Counted from the first letter of the stretch, positions 20,924 through 30,918 are shown. The stretch: 64,000 nt of DNA from Macrostomum hystrix (GCA_950097015.1 CATNEN010000015.1:1657501-1721500), one strand, 5' to 3'. Notes: generated by a model from the sequence alone, not told the origin. Numbers and translations: made by a program.

Positions 20924-23900
20924 ATGGAGGGAGGTGAGCAGCCGGAGCGCGAGACCTCCTTAGGTGACCTCGCCAGAACCCTAGCCCAAATCCGTGACAA
21001 CACCAGCACCAGTTCTAGAATACCGAAATCGAGCCCTCGGCTCAGACCCCCAGTGGCCTACACACCCAAAACCAAATTTGATGTCTGGTGGACGCAATTC
21101 CGCCTGTTTCTTGAAGCCAATGAGATCATGCCTGAGCATCGGACAGCAGTGTTGCTTTCATCCCTGTCACCCGAGTGCCAAGAATTCTTTTACAACTATC
21201 GTCTGCACGAGAAAAGCTTTGATGAAGCAGTGAAGAGTCTAAGAAGCCGGTATGGCGAGCCAACCCACGTAGATAAATACTATATAGAACTGACCTCAGC
21301 CCAACAGCTGTCATCGGAGAGTATCCAGGAGTATTTTGACCGGCTCATAGGCCTAGCAAACGCCGCGGACATGAGCCGCTCTGAGTACGAGCCCCTAGTA
21401 AGGACGCGGTTTTGCTATGGCTTGGCTGACAAAACTATTGCCGAAAAACTTATCAATATGCTGCATGAAGCACCCAGGGCTTCACTGGAGAGACTCCTAT
21501 CTAGGGCTCGAGACACAGATCAAACTAGGCAGCTGCTCAAACTGACTGAGCAACCCAAGGTTAGAAGTGTTGAAGCAGACGAGATCCGAGCCCTGAAGGC
21601 GAGAATAGCAGAACTGGAGAAGAAACAGTCAGGACCACAACAAAGCACGCAGAAACCTACTAATAGCAACAGTGGTGGCCATAGGCACAACTTTCAATCT
21701 CAGAAGTCCCCCCAGGACTACTCTAGTCATGCCCGAATGAGCGGCGCCCTACCTAAATGCTTCAGGTGTAGTGAGACTGGCCACCTCATTGCCGAATGCC
21801 CCTATCCTAGAGAGCCAGGTACTGGTGCGCCACCCTCGAAGTTCAGGACCCCGCAACCCTTTAGGGAGCCAAAAAGTTTAAAGCCAAATGCGAGTTCGAG
21901 GCCACCCAGAGAGAAGGGAGTAGTGACTCATTGGAAAGACTCTTACGGGTTCATTCAGTCCTCTCAGATAGGCGACTCTGTTTTTGCGCACCTGTCTCAG
22001 TTGGTCCAGCCCCTGTTGGACCTGGCCTTAAGCCACCAGCTAGTGGGTACCAGCGTGACATTCAGCCGTGTCGCCGACGCTGGCAAGTCTAGAGACAAAG
22101 CTATTAGTGTGACAGCTACGTCGACGGACCCTAAGTGTGCTGAAGTGTCTTCAGACCTACCCAGTTACAAGGCAGGATTCTATGTTCAGGTTGAGATTGG
22201 CGAGACCAAGACTGTTGCCCTTCTAGATCCCGGTGCCAATGCCTCCCTGATTTGCCCGAAGATGCGAGACAAGCTCCTAGAAGCTGATCCAATCAATAAT
22301 GTCTTCACCCCTGCGCGCACCCAGCGCACAGCTACTGGTTTCAATGGGGCTAGTTCGCAAATACTAGGCAAGCTCCAGTGCGAAGTGAGTTTAGGCAAAT
22401 TAAAACAGCAGCACATATTCTTAGTGATTGAAGGCCAGTTATCCGAGATCCTGCTAGGGTTGGACTTCTGTGGTAATTTCCAAATTGTCATGGACATGGC
22501 CTGTGACCGTGTGACCTGCGCTGGAGAGTACGTCCCAATTTTTCGCGGCACCAATGCGATCTGTAGCGTGAATCGCGTTGTGGCCGCTTGCGATACAGTC
22601 CTGCCACCCCGCTCAGAAACGCTGATCCCAGCTAGGGCTATAGACGCTGAGAGCAGTTCCTATGGCGTTGTTAGTGCCAGATTATTCGACCCCGACCCGT
22701 CTATCATAGTCGCCAATTCATTGGACCAGGTCAGCCCCACTAGTCACGTGTTAGTCAGAGTCCTAAACAGCGGCGAAGATGAGGTGAGGATTGCCAAGGG
22801 CGAGGAGGTAGCGTCTTTCAAGAAGCTAGGAGCTGATGAGAGCGTAGTGAGTACCAGACTTAGTGAGAGTGATTTCAGCATTGACAACGAGAGCGCGCTT
22901 AATGATAAGCTGTGCAAGCTGCCCTACCCAGATCCAGGGACAGCCAAGTGGCTCTTAGACCAATTTCACCTGCAGGAGCGTAACCTGACCCAGGAGCAGC
23001 TGGATACGACAGTAAAAATGCTGAACTATTTTCTTAGCCAGATCTCGAAATCGGAAGCAGACATCGGTAGAACCCCTCTGCATGAACTGTCAATCGAGTT
23101 AAAGGACCCGAAGTGTCGCCCGATTTCTCAGCCATCGAGGCGAACAACCCCAGCGCAAAAGGAATTTCTGGATAAGTACATCGCCCAGCTCCTAAACCAG
23201 GGAGTTGTTGAAGAGTGCGACTCCGAGTGGGCCTCACCCATTGTGCTTGTGAAAAAGAAGGACGGTACATGGCGCCTTTGCGTAGATTACCGTGCGCTCA
23301 ACAAGCACATAAAGCCGTGCTCTTTCCCGCTGCCCTTAATAGACGAATCTTTCGATAGCTTAGCGGGATCCGCCGTCTTCAGTAGTTTAGATCTGACGAG
23401 CGCCTACTGGCAGGTAGGGATCCGGGAAGCTGACCGAGACCTCACCGCGTTCTCATGTCCCCAGGGCACCTTTCGTTGGACCGTAGTCCCCTATGGGATC
23501 AAGACCGCGCCTGCAAGTTTCGCCAGGCTGATGCACCGCGTGTTTCGCCCTCTTTTGCTCAGGGTTAGCCTAATTTACCTAGACGATGTCATCATCAAGG
23601 CCAGAAACAACGACGAGATGATTTCCCATCTGGCGCTAGTTTTCTGGCAGCTTAGAAAAGCGAATCTGAAAATCAGACCCTCGAAGTGTGAGCTCTTCAA
23701 GGACAAACTGAAGTTTCTGGGATTCATAGTTTCCTCAAAAGGGATAGAAGCCGATCCGACCAAAACTGAGGCCGTTCAACAGTGGTGTACACCTAGGGAT
23801 AAGAAGCAGCTTCTCTCCTTCCTGGGATTTGCCAATTATTACAGGAAGTTTGTCCCTAGATTCTCCATCATAGCCACGCCTCTGTATGCCCTAGCCAAGA

Positions 23901-24943
23901 GCTCTGAGAAATTTGTTTGGCGCCAAGTGCACGAGGCCGCTTTCCAAGAACTAAAGTCCAGCCTATGTAATCCACCAGTGCTGAGATACCCAGACCTGAG
24001 TCCCACAGCGGGCACCTTTGTTCTAGACTGCGACAGCTCCCTTGACGGTGTGGGAGCAGTCCTTTCCCAACTAGATGGGAACGACGTAGAACAAGTGATT
24101 GCCTACGCTTCTAAAAAATTCACCAGCGCGCAGCGAAACTATTGCGCCACCTTGAGGGAGCTCCTAGGTCTGGTTCTTATGTTAGAGCAGTTCAGGACTT
24201 ACTTACTTGACCGGGAGTTCCTAGTGCGAACAGATGCGATTGCCCTGAAGTGGTTACACTCGAAAAAACACGCAACCGGAATGCTCGCCCAATGGTTGGT
24301 CACACTAGAGCCTTACACCTTCAAGGTAGACCAGACTCCACTGGAGAGAATAGCGGAGTACGATTTTAAAATCTCCCACAGAGCCGGGGAATCCCACGTT
24401 AATGCGGATGTTTTGAGTCGCAACCCGAAGTTCAGAGCAGACCATTTCGACTGCCCAACCTGTAGCCTGATCCCAGAATTTATATCCAAGTTCCAGAAGG
24501 AAAAAAAACCAGCGCCATCGGATGTTAGTGAGGTCAAAATCAGCCGTATGTGTGTCAGTACTCAGACTCTAGTCACAACTGGCTGTCAGACCACCGAGCT
24601 GATATTCGACTCAGGGATTCAGCTTCAAAATGAGCCGGTTACAGACTTAGCAGTTCAGACTGACCTCCAACGGGTCCCTGAGATCCCTGAGCCTAATCAA
24701 GCTAGCAAGCGCCCAGTCATCCCAACCTCGTCTGCAGGTACTCAGGTAGACACCAAACCTAAACCGGAAACACCGCCATCAGCCGCAGCACATGCTGTGC
24801 AAGTCCAGGTCTCGGATTGGTCCACGATCGCAGACGAAGTTCTAGACCCAGGCAGTGATAACGAAGATGAGGCGGGGGCTGAACAGAGAGAAAGAGAATG
24901 GCCCGTAGTGCTCAGGATTCGAACATTGATCTTGTTTTCCTGA
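20924..24943 (+). CDS. Ty3/gypsy ORF1: gag, cold-shock domain, protease, RT, RNase H
   Basis: The polyprotein reads about 1,340 codons. Order: gag helices (21,060-21,550); a CCHC knuckle CFRCSETGHLIAEC (~21,758-21,799); a cold-shock domain (~21,913-22,125) with RNP1-like DSYGFIQ and RNP2-like VFAHLSQL; aspartic protease (~22,170-22,480) with LLDPGANASL and ILLGLDFC; RT (~23,150-23,750) with the catalytic YLDD at 23,576-23,587; RNase H (~23,990-24,430) ending HVNADVLSR. The open frame extends upstream to 20,822. An ATG at 20,804 in that frame is followed five codons later by TGA (20,819-20,821), so the natural gag start is probably blocked; 20,924 is the first in-frame ATG after it. The protease motif has Pro where Ser/Thr is usual. 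Integrase is in the overlapping -1 frame, in ORF2. Confidence 0.93.
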   Translation: MEGGEQPERETSLGDLARTLAQIRDNTSTSSRIPKSSPRLRPPVAYTPKTKFDVWWTQFRLFLEANEIMPEHRTAVLLSSLSPECQEFFYNYRLHEKSFDEAVKSLRSRYGEPTHVDKYYIELTSAQQLSSESIQEYFDRLIGLANAADMSRSEYEPLVRTRFCYGLADKTIAEKLINMLHEAPRASLERLLSRARDTDQTRQLLKLTEQPKVRSVEADEIRALKARIAELEKKQSGPQQSTQKPTNSNSGGHRHNFQSQKSPQDYSSHARMSGALPKCFRCSETGHLIAECPYPREPGTGAPPSKFRTPQPFREPKSLKPNASSRPPREKGVVTHWKDSYGFIQSSQIGDSVFAHLSQLVQPLLDLALSHQLVGTSVTFSRVADAGKSRDKAISVTATSTDPKCAEVSSDLPSYKAGFYVQVEIGETKTVALLDPGANASLICPKMRDKLLEADPINNVFTPARTQRTATGFNGASSQILGKLQCEVSLGKLKQQHIFLVIEGQLSEILLGLDFCGNFQIVMDMACDRVTCAGEYVPIFRGTNAICSVNRVVAACDTVLPPRSETLIPARAIDAESSSYGVVSARLFDPDPSIIVANSLDQVSPTSHVLVRVLNSGEDEVRIAKGEEVASFKKLGADESVVSTRLSESDFSIDNESALNDKLCKLPYPDPGTAKWLLDQFHLQERNLTQEQLDTTVKMLNYFLSQISKSEADIGRTPLHELSIELKDPKCRPISQPSRRTTPAQKEFLDKYIAQLLNQGVVEECDSEWASPIVLVKKKDGTWRLCVDYRALNKHIKPCSFPLPLIDESFDSLAGSAVFSSLDLTSAYWQVGIREADRDLTAFSCPQGTFRWTVVPYGIKTAPASFARLMHRVFRPLLLRVSLIYLDDVIIKARNNDEMISHLALVFWQLRKANLKIRPSKCELFKDKLKFLGFIVSSKGIEADPTKTEAVQQWCTPRDKKQLLSFLGFANYYRKFVPRFSIIATPLYALAKSSEKFVWRQVHEAAFQELKSSLCNPPVLRYPDLSPTAGTFVLDCDSSLDGVGAVLSQLDGNDVEQVIAYASKKFTSAQRNYCATLRELLGLVLMLEQFRTYLLDREFLVRTDAIALKWLHSKKHATGMLAQWLVTLEPYTFKVDQTPLERIAEYDFKISHRAGESHVNADVLSRNPKFRADHFDCPTCSLIPEFISKFQKEKKPAPSDVSEVKISRMCVSTQTLVTTGCQTTELIFDSGIQLQNEPVTDLAVQTDLQRVPEIPEPNQASKRPVIPTSSAGTQVDTKPKPETPPSAAAHAVQVQVSDWSTIADEVLDPGSDNEDEAGAEQREREWPVVLRIRTLILFS

Positions 24944-26916
24944 GAGATGCTGTAGCTGGAAAGGTAGAGAGGTTGTCTAAGCAGGAGCTCCAAGGTTGCA
25001 GTCGTGAGCTCAGAGCCTTATGGGCTATGTTTGACGAACTGTCTGTTGAGGACGATCTGCTGCTTCGGAACAAGCCAGCCAAGAAAAGGAAGCCCGCTGC
25101 CAAGCTTACGGTCATCCCTGAGTCTGCGAATGTAGATGAACTAGTGACCAACTACCACAGAGCCGTTAATCACTCGGGGATAAACAAGACTTTAGGAGTG
25201 GTAAAAAAGAACTTTCAAATCTCGAACCTAGAAACTATAGTCAAGGGAGTCGTAGCCAGCTGTGAGATTTGCGCTAGGACTAAGAAATGCAAGCGAAAGA
25301 ACAAAGCTCCGATGCAGCCAACTCTAGCCGGGTACCCGAACCAGGTCGTGCATGTAGACCATTGCGGACCGTTCCCTGAACAGGAAGGCTACCGGTATCT
25401 GCTTGTAATGATTGACAGATTCACCGGATTTGTGGAAATTGTCCCTGTGAAAGACGTAACTGCCGAGACAACCGCGGCAGCAATCCTGACAGAGTGGATT
25501 GTTCGCTACGGTGCTATGGAGCAAATGGTCTCGGACAATGGCACAGCATTCATAAATAACATTGTTGCAGAGCTGACCCGCTTGCTAGAGATAGATACCG
25601 TTAGAATCACTGCTCGCCGCCCCCAGGCCAACGGGAAGGTGGAACGCAACATCCAGACTATTAAGAGTCAAATTCGAGCAGTCTGTGCTGAGAGGCATGT
25701 GACTTGGCCCTTTGCCGCTAGGTGTGTAGGAATGAGCATCCGCTCTCTAGAATCCGAATCGACAGGCATGACACCTGCTAAGCTTTTTCTGGGCCGTGAA
25801 TTTCAAATGCCCCTAGACCTGATGTACAACCCACCAAGGCAAGATTGCTATGACCCGGACAGTTACGCGCACCGACTCCACCGAACTCTTGTCGAAACCT
25901 CTGCCACCGCACGGGCTGTTAGGAAGAAGGCACAGGCTAGGCAGAAGCGTTACTATGACAGATCGGTTTATAAGTCAAGCTACGAGGTTGGAGAGCTAGT
26001 GTGGGTTCTAAACCCCGACCACAAGGGCCTCGACCCAGCTGTTTGGTTTGGTCCGTACAAGGTTATTCAGAAGGTCTCTGAGAGAAACTATAGGTTGATT
26101 CCAGAGTTTTCGCGAGAGAATCCGTTCAGAGTCCCGAATCCTAGTCACAACATCTATAACGTAGACCGGATGAAGAGGTGCATCCGCCAGCCAAACTATC
26201 AGGATGTGGTTGATAGATTTAGATTAGACACTGTAGCAAGGATGCCAAGCTCATCTAAGCTAGGACAAGGAGATCTGGATTCCAGCTCCAGACAGCTGAG
26301 CTTTAGTTCTGACTGGATTTCCGAACCAGACTTGGTCACTGTCCCACCTGCGGGTCAGAAGAGCCGCTCTTTTCCGAGAAGCCAATCGTCATCAATCACA
26401 CAGCCAGTCGAACAGCCAATCACACAGCCAGTTCAACAGCCAATCACACAGCCAGTTCAACAGCCAATCACACAGACAGTTCAACAGCCAATCACACAGC
26501 CAGTCGAACAGCCAATCACACAGCCAGTTCAACAGCCAATCACACAGCCAGTTCAACAGCCAATCAAAACACTGCCAGTGGAACAGCCAAATGCTCAACC
26601 AGTCACTAAACCAGAGTCACCACCCGAGGTGCAACCTGAACAAGCACCACAAGCAGTAAACATTGTCAATAATGAACAGGTGCCAGACATCGGTGCTGAA
26701 GTTGAAGTCACAGCAGAGCCAAATCCAGATCCTCAGGCAACAGCAATACCAAATCTGCCACCAGAACCACAACCACAAATAGAACACGAACACGATCAGA
26801 CAGACCAGGCACAGAGACCAGCTTGCACTGTTACGAGGTCCGGCCGGCAAGTAAGGCCGCCGGTCAGATTCCTTTCCACGCTGATCAACCTGCTCAGGAG
26901 AGGTAACGAGAGCTAA
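24898..26916 (+). CDS. Ty3/gypsy ORF2: integrase
   Basis: A 672-aa product in the -1 frame relative to ORF1, overlapping it by 46 bp. Its ATG is in a strong context (A at -3, G at +4). The HHCC zinc-binding module appears as HRAVNH ... CEIC. The DDE catalytic core is intact: HVDHCGPF, VSDNGTAF and ANGKVERNI. A GPY/F-type module follows (VWFGPYKVIQKV). The last ~230 residues are low-complexity, with eight-residue QPVQQPIT-type repeats, then acidic and Pro-rich sequence. Integrase inserts the cDNA into the genome; the C-terminal modules of gypsy integrases often steer target choice, here possibly to satellite monomers. Expression could be by -1 frameshifting or by termination-reinitiation at the overlap. 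No canonical slippery heptamer was seen, which favours reinitiation. Confidence 0.93.
   Translation: MARSAQDSNIDLVFLRDAVAGKVERLSKQELQGCSRELRALWAMFDELSVEDDLLLRNKPAKKRKPAAKLTVIPESANVDELVTNYHRAVNHSGINKTLGVVKKNFQISNLETIVKGVVASCEICARTKKCKRKNKAPMQPTLAGYPNQVVHVDHCGPFPEQEGYRYLLVMIDRFTGFVEIVPVKDVTAETTAAAILTEWIVRYGAMEQMVSDNGTAFINNIVAELTRLLEIDTVRITARRPQANGKVERNIQTIKSQIRAVCAERHVTWPFAARCVGMSIRSLESESTGMTPAKLFLGREFQMPLDLMYNPPRQDCYDPDSYAHRLHRTLVETSATARAVRKKAQARQKRYYDRSVYKSSYEVGELVWVLNPDHKGLDPAVWFGPYKVIQKVSERNYRLIPEFSRENPFRVPNPSHNIYNVDRMKRCIRQPNYQDVVDRFRLDTVARMPSSSKLGQGDLDSSSRQLSFSSDWISEPDLVTVPPAGQKSRSFPRSQSSSITQPVEQPITQPVQQPITQPVQQPITQTVQQPITQPVEQPITQPVQQPITQPVQQPIKTLPVEQPNAQPVTKPESPPEVQPEQAPQAVNIVNNEQVPDIGAEVEVTAEPNPDPQATAIPNLPPEPQPQIEHEHDQTDQAQRPACTVTRSGRQVRPPVRFLSTLINLLRRGNES
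26394..26570 (+). repeat. 24-bp tandem repeat inside the integrase ORF
   Basis: Seven to eight copies of a 24-bp unit (ACAGCCAGTTCAACAGCCAA core) that keeps frame and encodes an eight-residue Gln/Pro-rich unit. This makes a flexible tail after the integrase fold. Confidence 0.9.
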
Positions 26917-27582
26917 GGTGTAGTTGTGTCGTATGCTGCCTTTGTTCTGTGTGCCTGTTAGCTTTTCTTTAATAGCTTTCGCCAATCTTTTCATTTTGTC
27001 ATTAGTTTAGTATCTCTGCGGTCGAGCCTTGAATCTTCGGATTAGGTTTTGGCCATAGTGTAAGCCTTTGTCGTAGTCATTGTTTGTAGCCTGTAGTTAG
27101 GAGCTTAGCTTGGCTGCGGCCGCTGGTGCTGTAGTCGAGGCCATCCAGGTTTTCGCTCCGCCGCCGATTCGCCGAAATTTTCGCCAGTCCTAGACAATTC
27201 TCGTGTTTGTCTATTTGTCTGTTTTGTTTAAAAAATAAAAAAACATTGCATTTGCTAAAACAAAAATATTTTCAATTCCTTTTATTTCCTCTATGGTTTG
27301 ATGACGTTGTCCAATTTGCCAATATCTTGCTGAATTTTGCCTTTGGTTTTTGTTCGAATTTTTGCCATTCGTCGTTCAGATTTGCCACTCGATATTCCGT
27401 TTTTGCCGTTCGTCTTTGAAGTTTAATGCCACTTGAAACTGCCATTGTTAACCTTATTTTCAAAATATTTCCAGACAGCTATTCTAATAACTCTAATAAC
27501 GTAGCAACAATTTTAAAATCGTTTTTTTCGCTAGCCATTTCGATGTTCGTAGCCACTACTGTTAGTAGGCCATTAAGCTTCT

Positions 27583-27596
27583 GAGAGGGAGGCGAG
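27583..27596 (+). other. Polypurine tract
   Basis: GAGAGGGAGGCGAG lies immediately upstream of the 3' LTR, the expected plus-strand primer site. Confidence 0.75.
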
Positions 27597-28062
27597 TGTG
27601 ACGTTGTCTCTCTAATTTAATGTAATTTTAATTTGCTATTTCTAATTAAGTGCAATATTTTCGTTAGCTATATTTGTTAGGGATATTTCTTCGGTTTTCC
27701 ATATATATTTATAATGGTTTGTTTTAGTGTACTACATAGTCGTAGTTCGTATTCAAATGTGCTAATTAGGCCTTTCCAGGAAGGCTCCCAACCCCCCCCC
27801 GTGCCTGGTTCTGGTTCTACGACTGAGTGCTGGCTATTATTTAAGTGTGGCTAATTTCAACTGTAGCCGTAACTACTTTCAAGTGAATCTTGATATATCT
27901 CTATATGTCTCTAAGTAACATATCTCTAAGTCATATAGCCAGCATTCACCGTTAAGCGATCTCGTTATTTGCAACCCAATTTACTGCCGAATAATTTACC
28001 TTACTGCTATTCAAATAGACCGAACCGCTACGCCTATACATTGGGACCGAAACTTCGTCATA
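27597..28062 (+). repeat. 3' LTR of the Ty3/gypsy element
   Basis: 466 bp, nearly identical to the 5' LTR. Observed differences are T for A near 27,634, A for G near 27,858 and a C-run of nine instead of eight. It is followed by the GTAG target duplication. Confidence 0.92.
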
Positions 28063-28066
28063 GTAG

Positions 28067-28870
28067 CATGACTTATCGAGAGGGAGCTCGAATTGTCAAG
28101 GGGTAGCATGAAATGACGAGGTAAAAGTATGAATTATCAAGGAAAGCATGACTATCGAGAGAGACGCATTAATTATCGAGATTTTTGCATAAATTATAGA
28201 GGGTAAAGCATCACTTATCGAGGCAGAAGCATTAACTATTAAGAGAAGGCATGAATTATCGACAGGAAAAGATTACTTATCGAGAGGGTAGCATGACTTA
28301 TTAAGAGGGAAGCCTAAATTATCGACGGAGAAGCATGACTTATTTAGGGAGAAGCATAAATTGTCAAGGGGAAGCATTGAATGACGAGGGAAAAGTATGA
28401 ATTATCGAAGGTAAAGTATGAGTTTTCGAAGGGAAAACATGCCTTTTTGAAGGGAAGCATGAGTTTTCGATGGGAAGAATGAATTACCGACTAAATAGCA
28501 TGAATTTTTGAGGGGTTAGAATGATTTATTGCCTTAAATTCCTAATTTTGGGGGCAGCAAAAATTAACGAGGGGAAAGCATGAACAATCGTTCGGTTGAA
28601 TGAATTATCGAGGGGTAGCAAAATTATCAAGCGGGTACTCGTCGCATGAGTTTTCTAGGGGGAAGCTTGTGTTAACACGGCGGTAGCTTGTGCTTTCTAG
28701 GGGGTAGCTTGTGCTTTCTAGGGGGTAGCTTGTGTTTTCTAAGGGGTAGCATGAATTATCGTGGGGAGCATAAATTATCGAGGATGGCACATGAAATTAT
28801 CGAGAGAAAGCATGACTTATCGAGGTGTAGTGCAATTTACCGAGGAGATAGCATAAATTATTTAGGGGAG
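28067..28870. repeat. Satellite block 3 (foldback inner array, forward)
   Basis: Degenerate ~20-bp monomers in the same orientation as blocks 1 and 2 (CATGACTTATCGAGAGGG type). It directly continues the monomer split by the gypsy insertion. Near 28,680-28,750 a subset of near-identical units (GGTAGCTTGTGCTTTCTAGG) shows recent local amplification. Confidence 0.85.
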
Positions 28871-28959
28871 AGAATAAATACATACTTCCTTCTCAATAAT
28901 TTATGATTGTCACTCGATAGTTTTGATTTGCCTAAATAGATTATTCTTACTCCCCCCAT
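28871..28959. other. Centre of the foldback inverted repeat
   Basis: Short non-monomeric spacer where the satellite orientation flips. Left of it monomers read CATGA...TCGAGG; right of it they read as the reverse complement. Confidence 0.7.
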
Positions 28960-29339
28960 CGATAATCATGCTTTTTCTTTGAAAATTCATGCTTCCTCCT
29001 CAATAATTCACGCTTTACCTTCGATAACTCAGGCTTCCCCTCGAGAATTCATGCTACCTCCTCGATAATTCATACAAGCCAGTTGATCAATTTATGTTTC
29101 CCATTGATAACTTTGCTTTCCCTTGATAATGCATGTTCCTTGCTCGATAATCTATTCTACCCTGTCAATAATTAATGCTCTTCCCTCAATAATTCATGCC
29201 TTTCCCTAGATGGATCAGGCTTATCCCTCGAAAATTCATGATTCCCCTCGAGAATTCATGCCCCCCTCCTCGATAATTCATGCTACTTCCCTCAATGAAC
29301 CATTCTATCATCTTGAACATTCTATCCTCATGCTACGAG
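28960..29339. repeat. Satellite block 4 (foldback inner array, reverse)
   Basis: The same monomer in reverse complement (TCCTCGATAATTCATGC type), about 17-19 units, degenerate. Together with block 3 it makes the inner parts of the two foldback arms. Confidence 0.85.
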
Positions 29340-29815
29340 CGTATATCTAGAAGAAATCGTGATATTTCCTTGATATCTTAAGCTTTTCTCCACATATTCC
29401 ATACCATTTTCTTGATTGCTCATGCATGCTATCCCCAGCTAAAAAGCGCTTAGTTTTAAAGTAGCTTAAATAAAGAAACACTTTACATAAGTTTCGAAAA
29501 AAACGCTAAATGCTATGCATGCTCAAACAGTCTTCAATAAGTTTTGTGTCGAATAATGCTTGAAGCAAATGCTCGAAAAATATTCTATGAAAGAATGACG
29601 CTTTTATCTGTGCTCAACATATTTATTACTTGTTCTGAACCCGATAAAACTTGCAGAAACAGTCAGAAAAATAATTCCTTAGTTTTAGTATCAAATAAAA
29701 CTTGCTGCTACACGCGAAAAAAAAATTTTTTCTCTTAGCGAGAAGAGTAATAATAATAAGTACTAAGAAATAATTGCTTTGATAGTATCTAATCGAAATT
29801 AAGCGCTTATAATTT
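29340..29815. repeat. Foldback element, right arm
   Basis: Reverse complement of the left arm at 18,220-19,000. It reads, in reverse, the same order of landmarks: the ATATC...GATTTCTT block (about 29,340-29,400), GAGCATGC (about 29,515) and the GCGAGAAGAGTAATAATAAT block (about 29,735). It ends near 29,815, shortly before the minus-strand gypsy-like element. Confidence 0.75.
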
Positions 29816-29853
29816 ACGACCTATTCTCGAACCAAGTGAAAGCTAAATAATAA

Positions 29854-30918
29854 TTAATATAAATTCGTTAAGCATGTTTTTAACCGCTTGTAGTGCCGTT
29901 GAGTGAATAAGGAACGTGGAATTATAAGTAAGGAAGGAACGACCGTCAGAGCGGGGTCCCTCTTGGTTGCAGCGCGAATCCTGTCCATCGTCAGGCCCTT
30001 CGGTGTCGCGGCCTGGACCACGGCGTTGAGCAGCCTGGTCTCCGCGGCCACGTCCCTGCCCGGCGACGTCTCCGGCAGCGGGTTGCGGCTCAGGGGATCG
30101 GCCAGATTGTCCTCGCCCTTGCGGTAGTGCAGTGTGAACGAGAAGTGCTGCGTCTGTAGCATGATGCGCTCGAGTCGCGGCGGCGGCCGGGAGTCTGGCC
30201 TGTAGATGCCCAGCAGCGGCTTGTGGTCGGTGTAGACGTCGAAATGAGTGCAGCCCTCCACGTAGAACGCGAACTTTAGGCAGCCGAACTTGACGCCCAG
30301 GGCCTCGCGCTCGATCTGGCTGTAGTGCCTCTCGACCTCGCTGAGGGTGCGGCTCGCGTAGGCCACCGACCGGGTCTGCCCACCGGGGTGCCGCTGCAGC
30401 AGGATGGCGCCGTCGCCAACGGGCGATGCATCGACCACTAGCTCTGTTGGCATCTGCTTGTCGAAGAAGGCCAGGGTGCAGCTCTCCGAGATGCAGTACT
30501 TGACGTTCTGGAAGGCCTGCTGCTGCTCGCTGTCCCAGACGAACTCCTGGCCCTTCTGTGTCAGCCGCCTGAGCGGCTCCGCCTTGTCCGCAAGCAGCGG
30601 CATGAACTTCTCCAGGTGGTTGGCCAGGCCGAGGAACGACCGGACCTTGACGGACTGTGGGTCTTTGAAGGCTTGCAGCTCGGCGATCTTCTCTTGCGAT
30701 GGCTGGATCCCAAACTTGGACAGCGTCATCGCCATGAACTTGGCCTTGCCGATCCCCCAGCGGCACTTGCTGCCGTTGAGGGTGATGCCGTGCTCTCGCA
30801 GTCTGGTCAGGCAGGCTGCCACGTGAGTCTTGTGAGCCTTAAGGTCTCGGCTGTGGACGATGATGTCGTCGTGGATCCACTTAACACCCGTCAGGCCCTC
30901 CAGCACTCGCTGCATCAC
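29854..30918 (-). pseudogene. RT C-terminal half and RNase H of the gypsy-like element
   Basis: Continues the polyprotein in a different frame from 30,918. It has the RT catalytic pair in IHDDIIVHS, where most relatives have YLDD. Then come the connection region (FLGLANHLEKFMPLLADKAE) and RNase H with ELVVDASPVGDG, REALGVKFG and YTDHKPLLGI, ending DNLADPLSRNP. After that the frame runs into the LTR-derived motif and stops at TAA. No integrase HHCC or DDE residues follow, so the element cannot integrate by itself. Confidence 0.85.

Larger units (their letters stand above)
19240..28062 (+). mobile_element. Full-length Ty3/gypsy retrotransposon, young insertion
   Basis: An 8.8-kb element with two LTRs of 465 and 466 bp. 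In an eye comparison the LTRs differ by two substitutions and one C-run indel. It is flanked by the 4-bp duplication GTAG (19,236-19,239 and 28,063-28,066). Internal order is a 1.1-kb leader, ORF1 (gag, zinc knuckle, cold-shock domain, protease, RT, RNase H), ORF2 (integrase with GPY-type domain and a QP-rich tail), and a purine tract beside the 3' LTR. This order (RT before integrase) marks Ty3/gypsy. It was inserted in a satellite monomer inside the foldback arm. Possible defects are an in-frame TGA near the gag start and a Pro in the protease active site. Confidence 0.95.
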
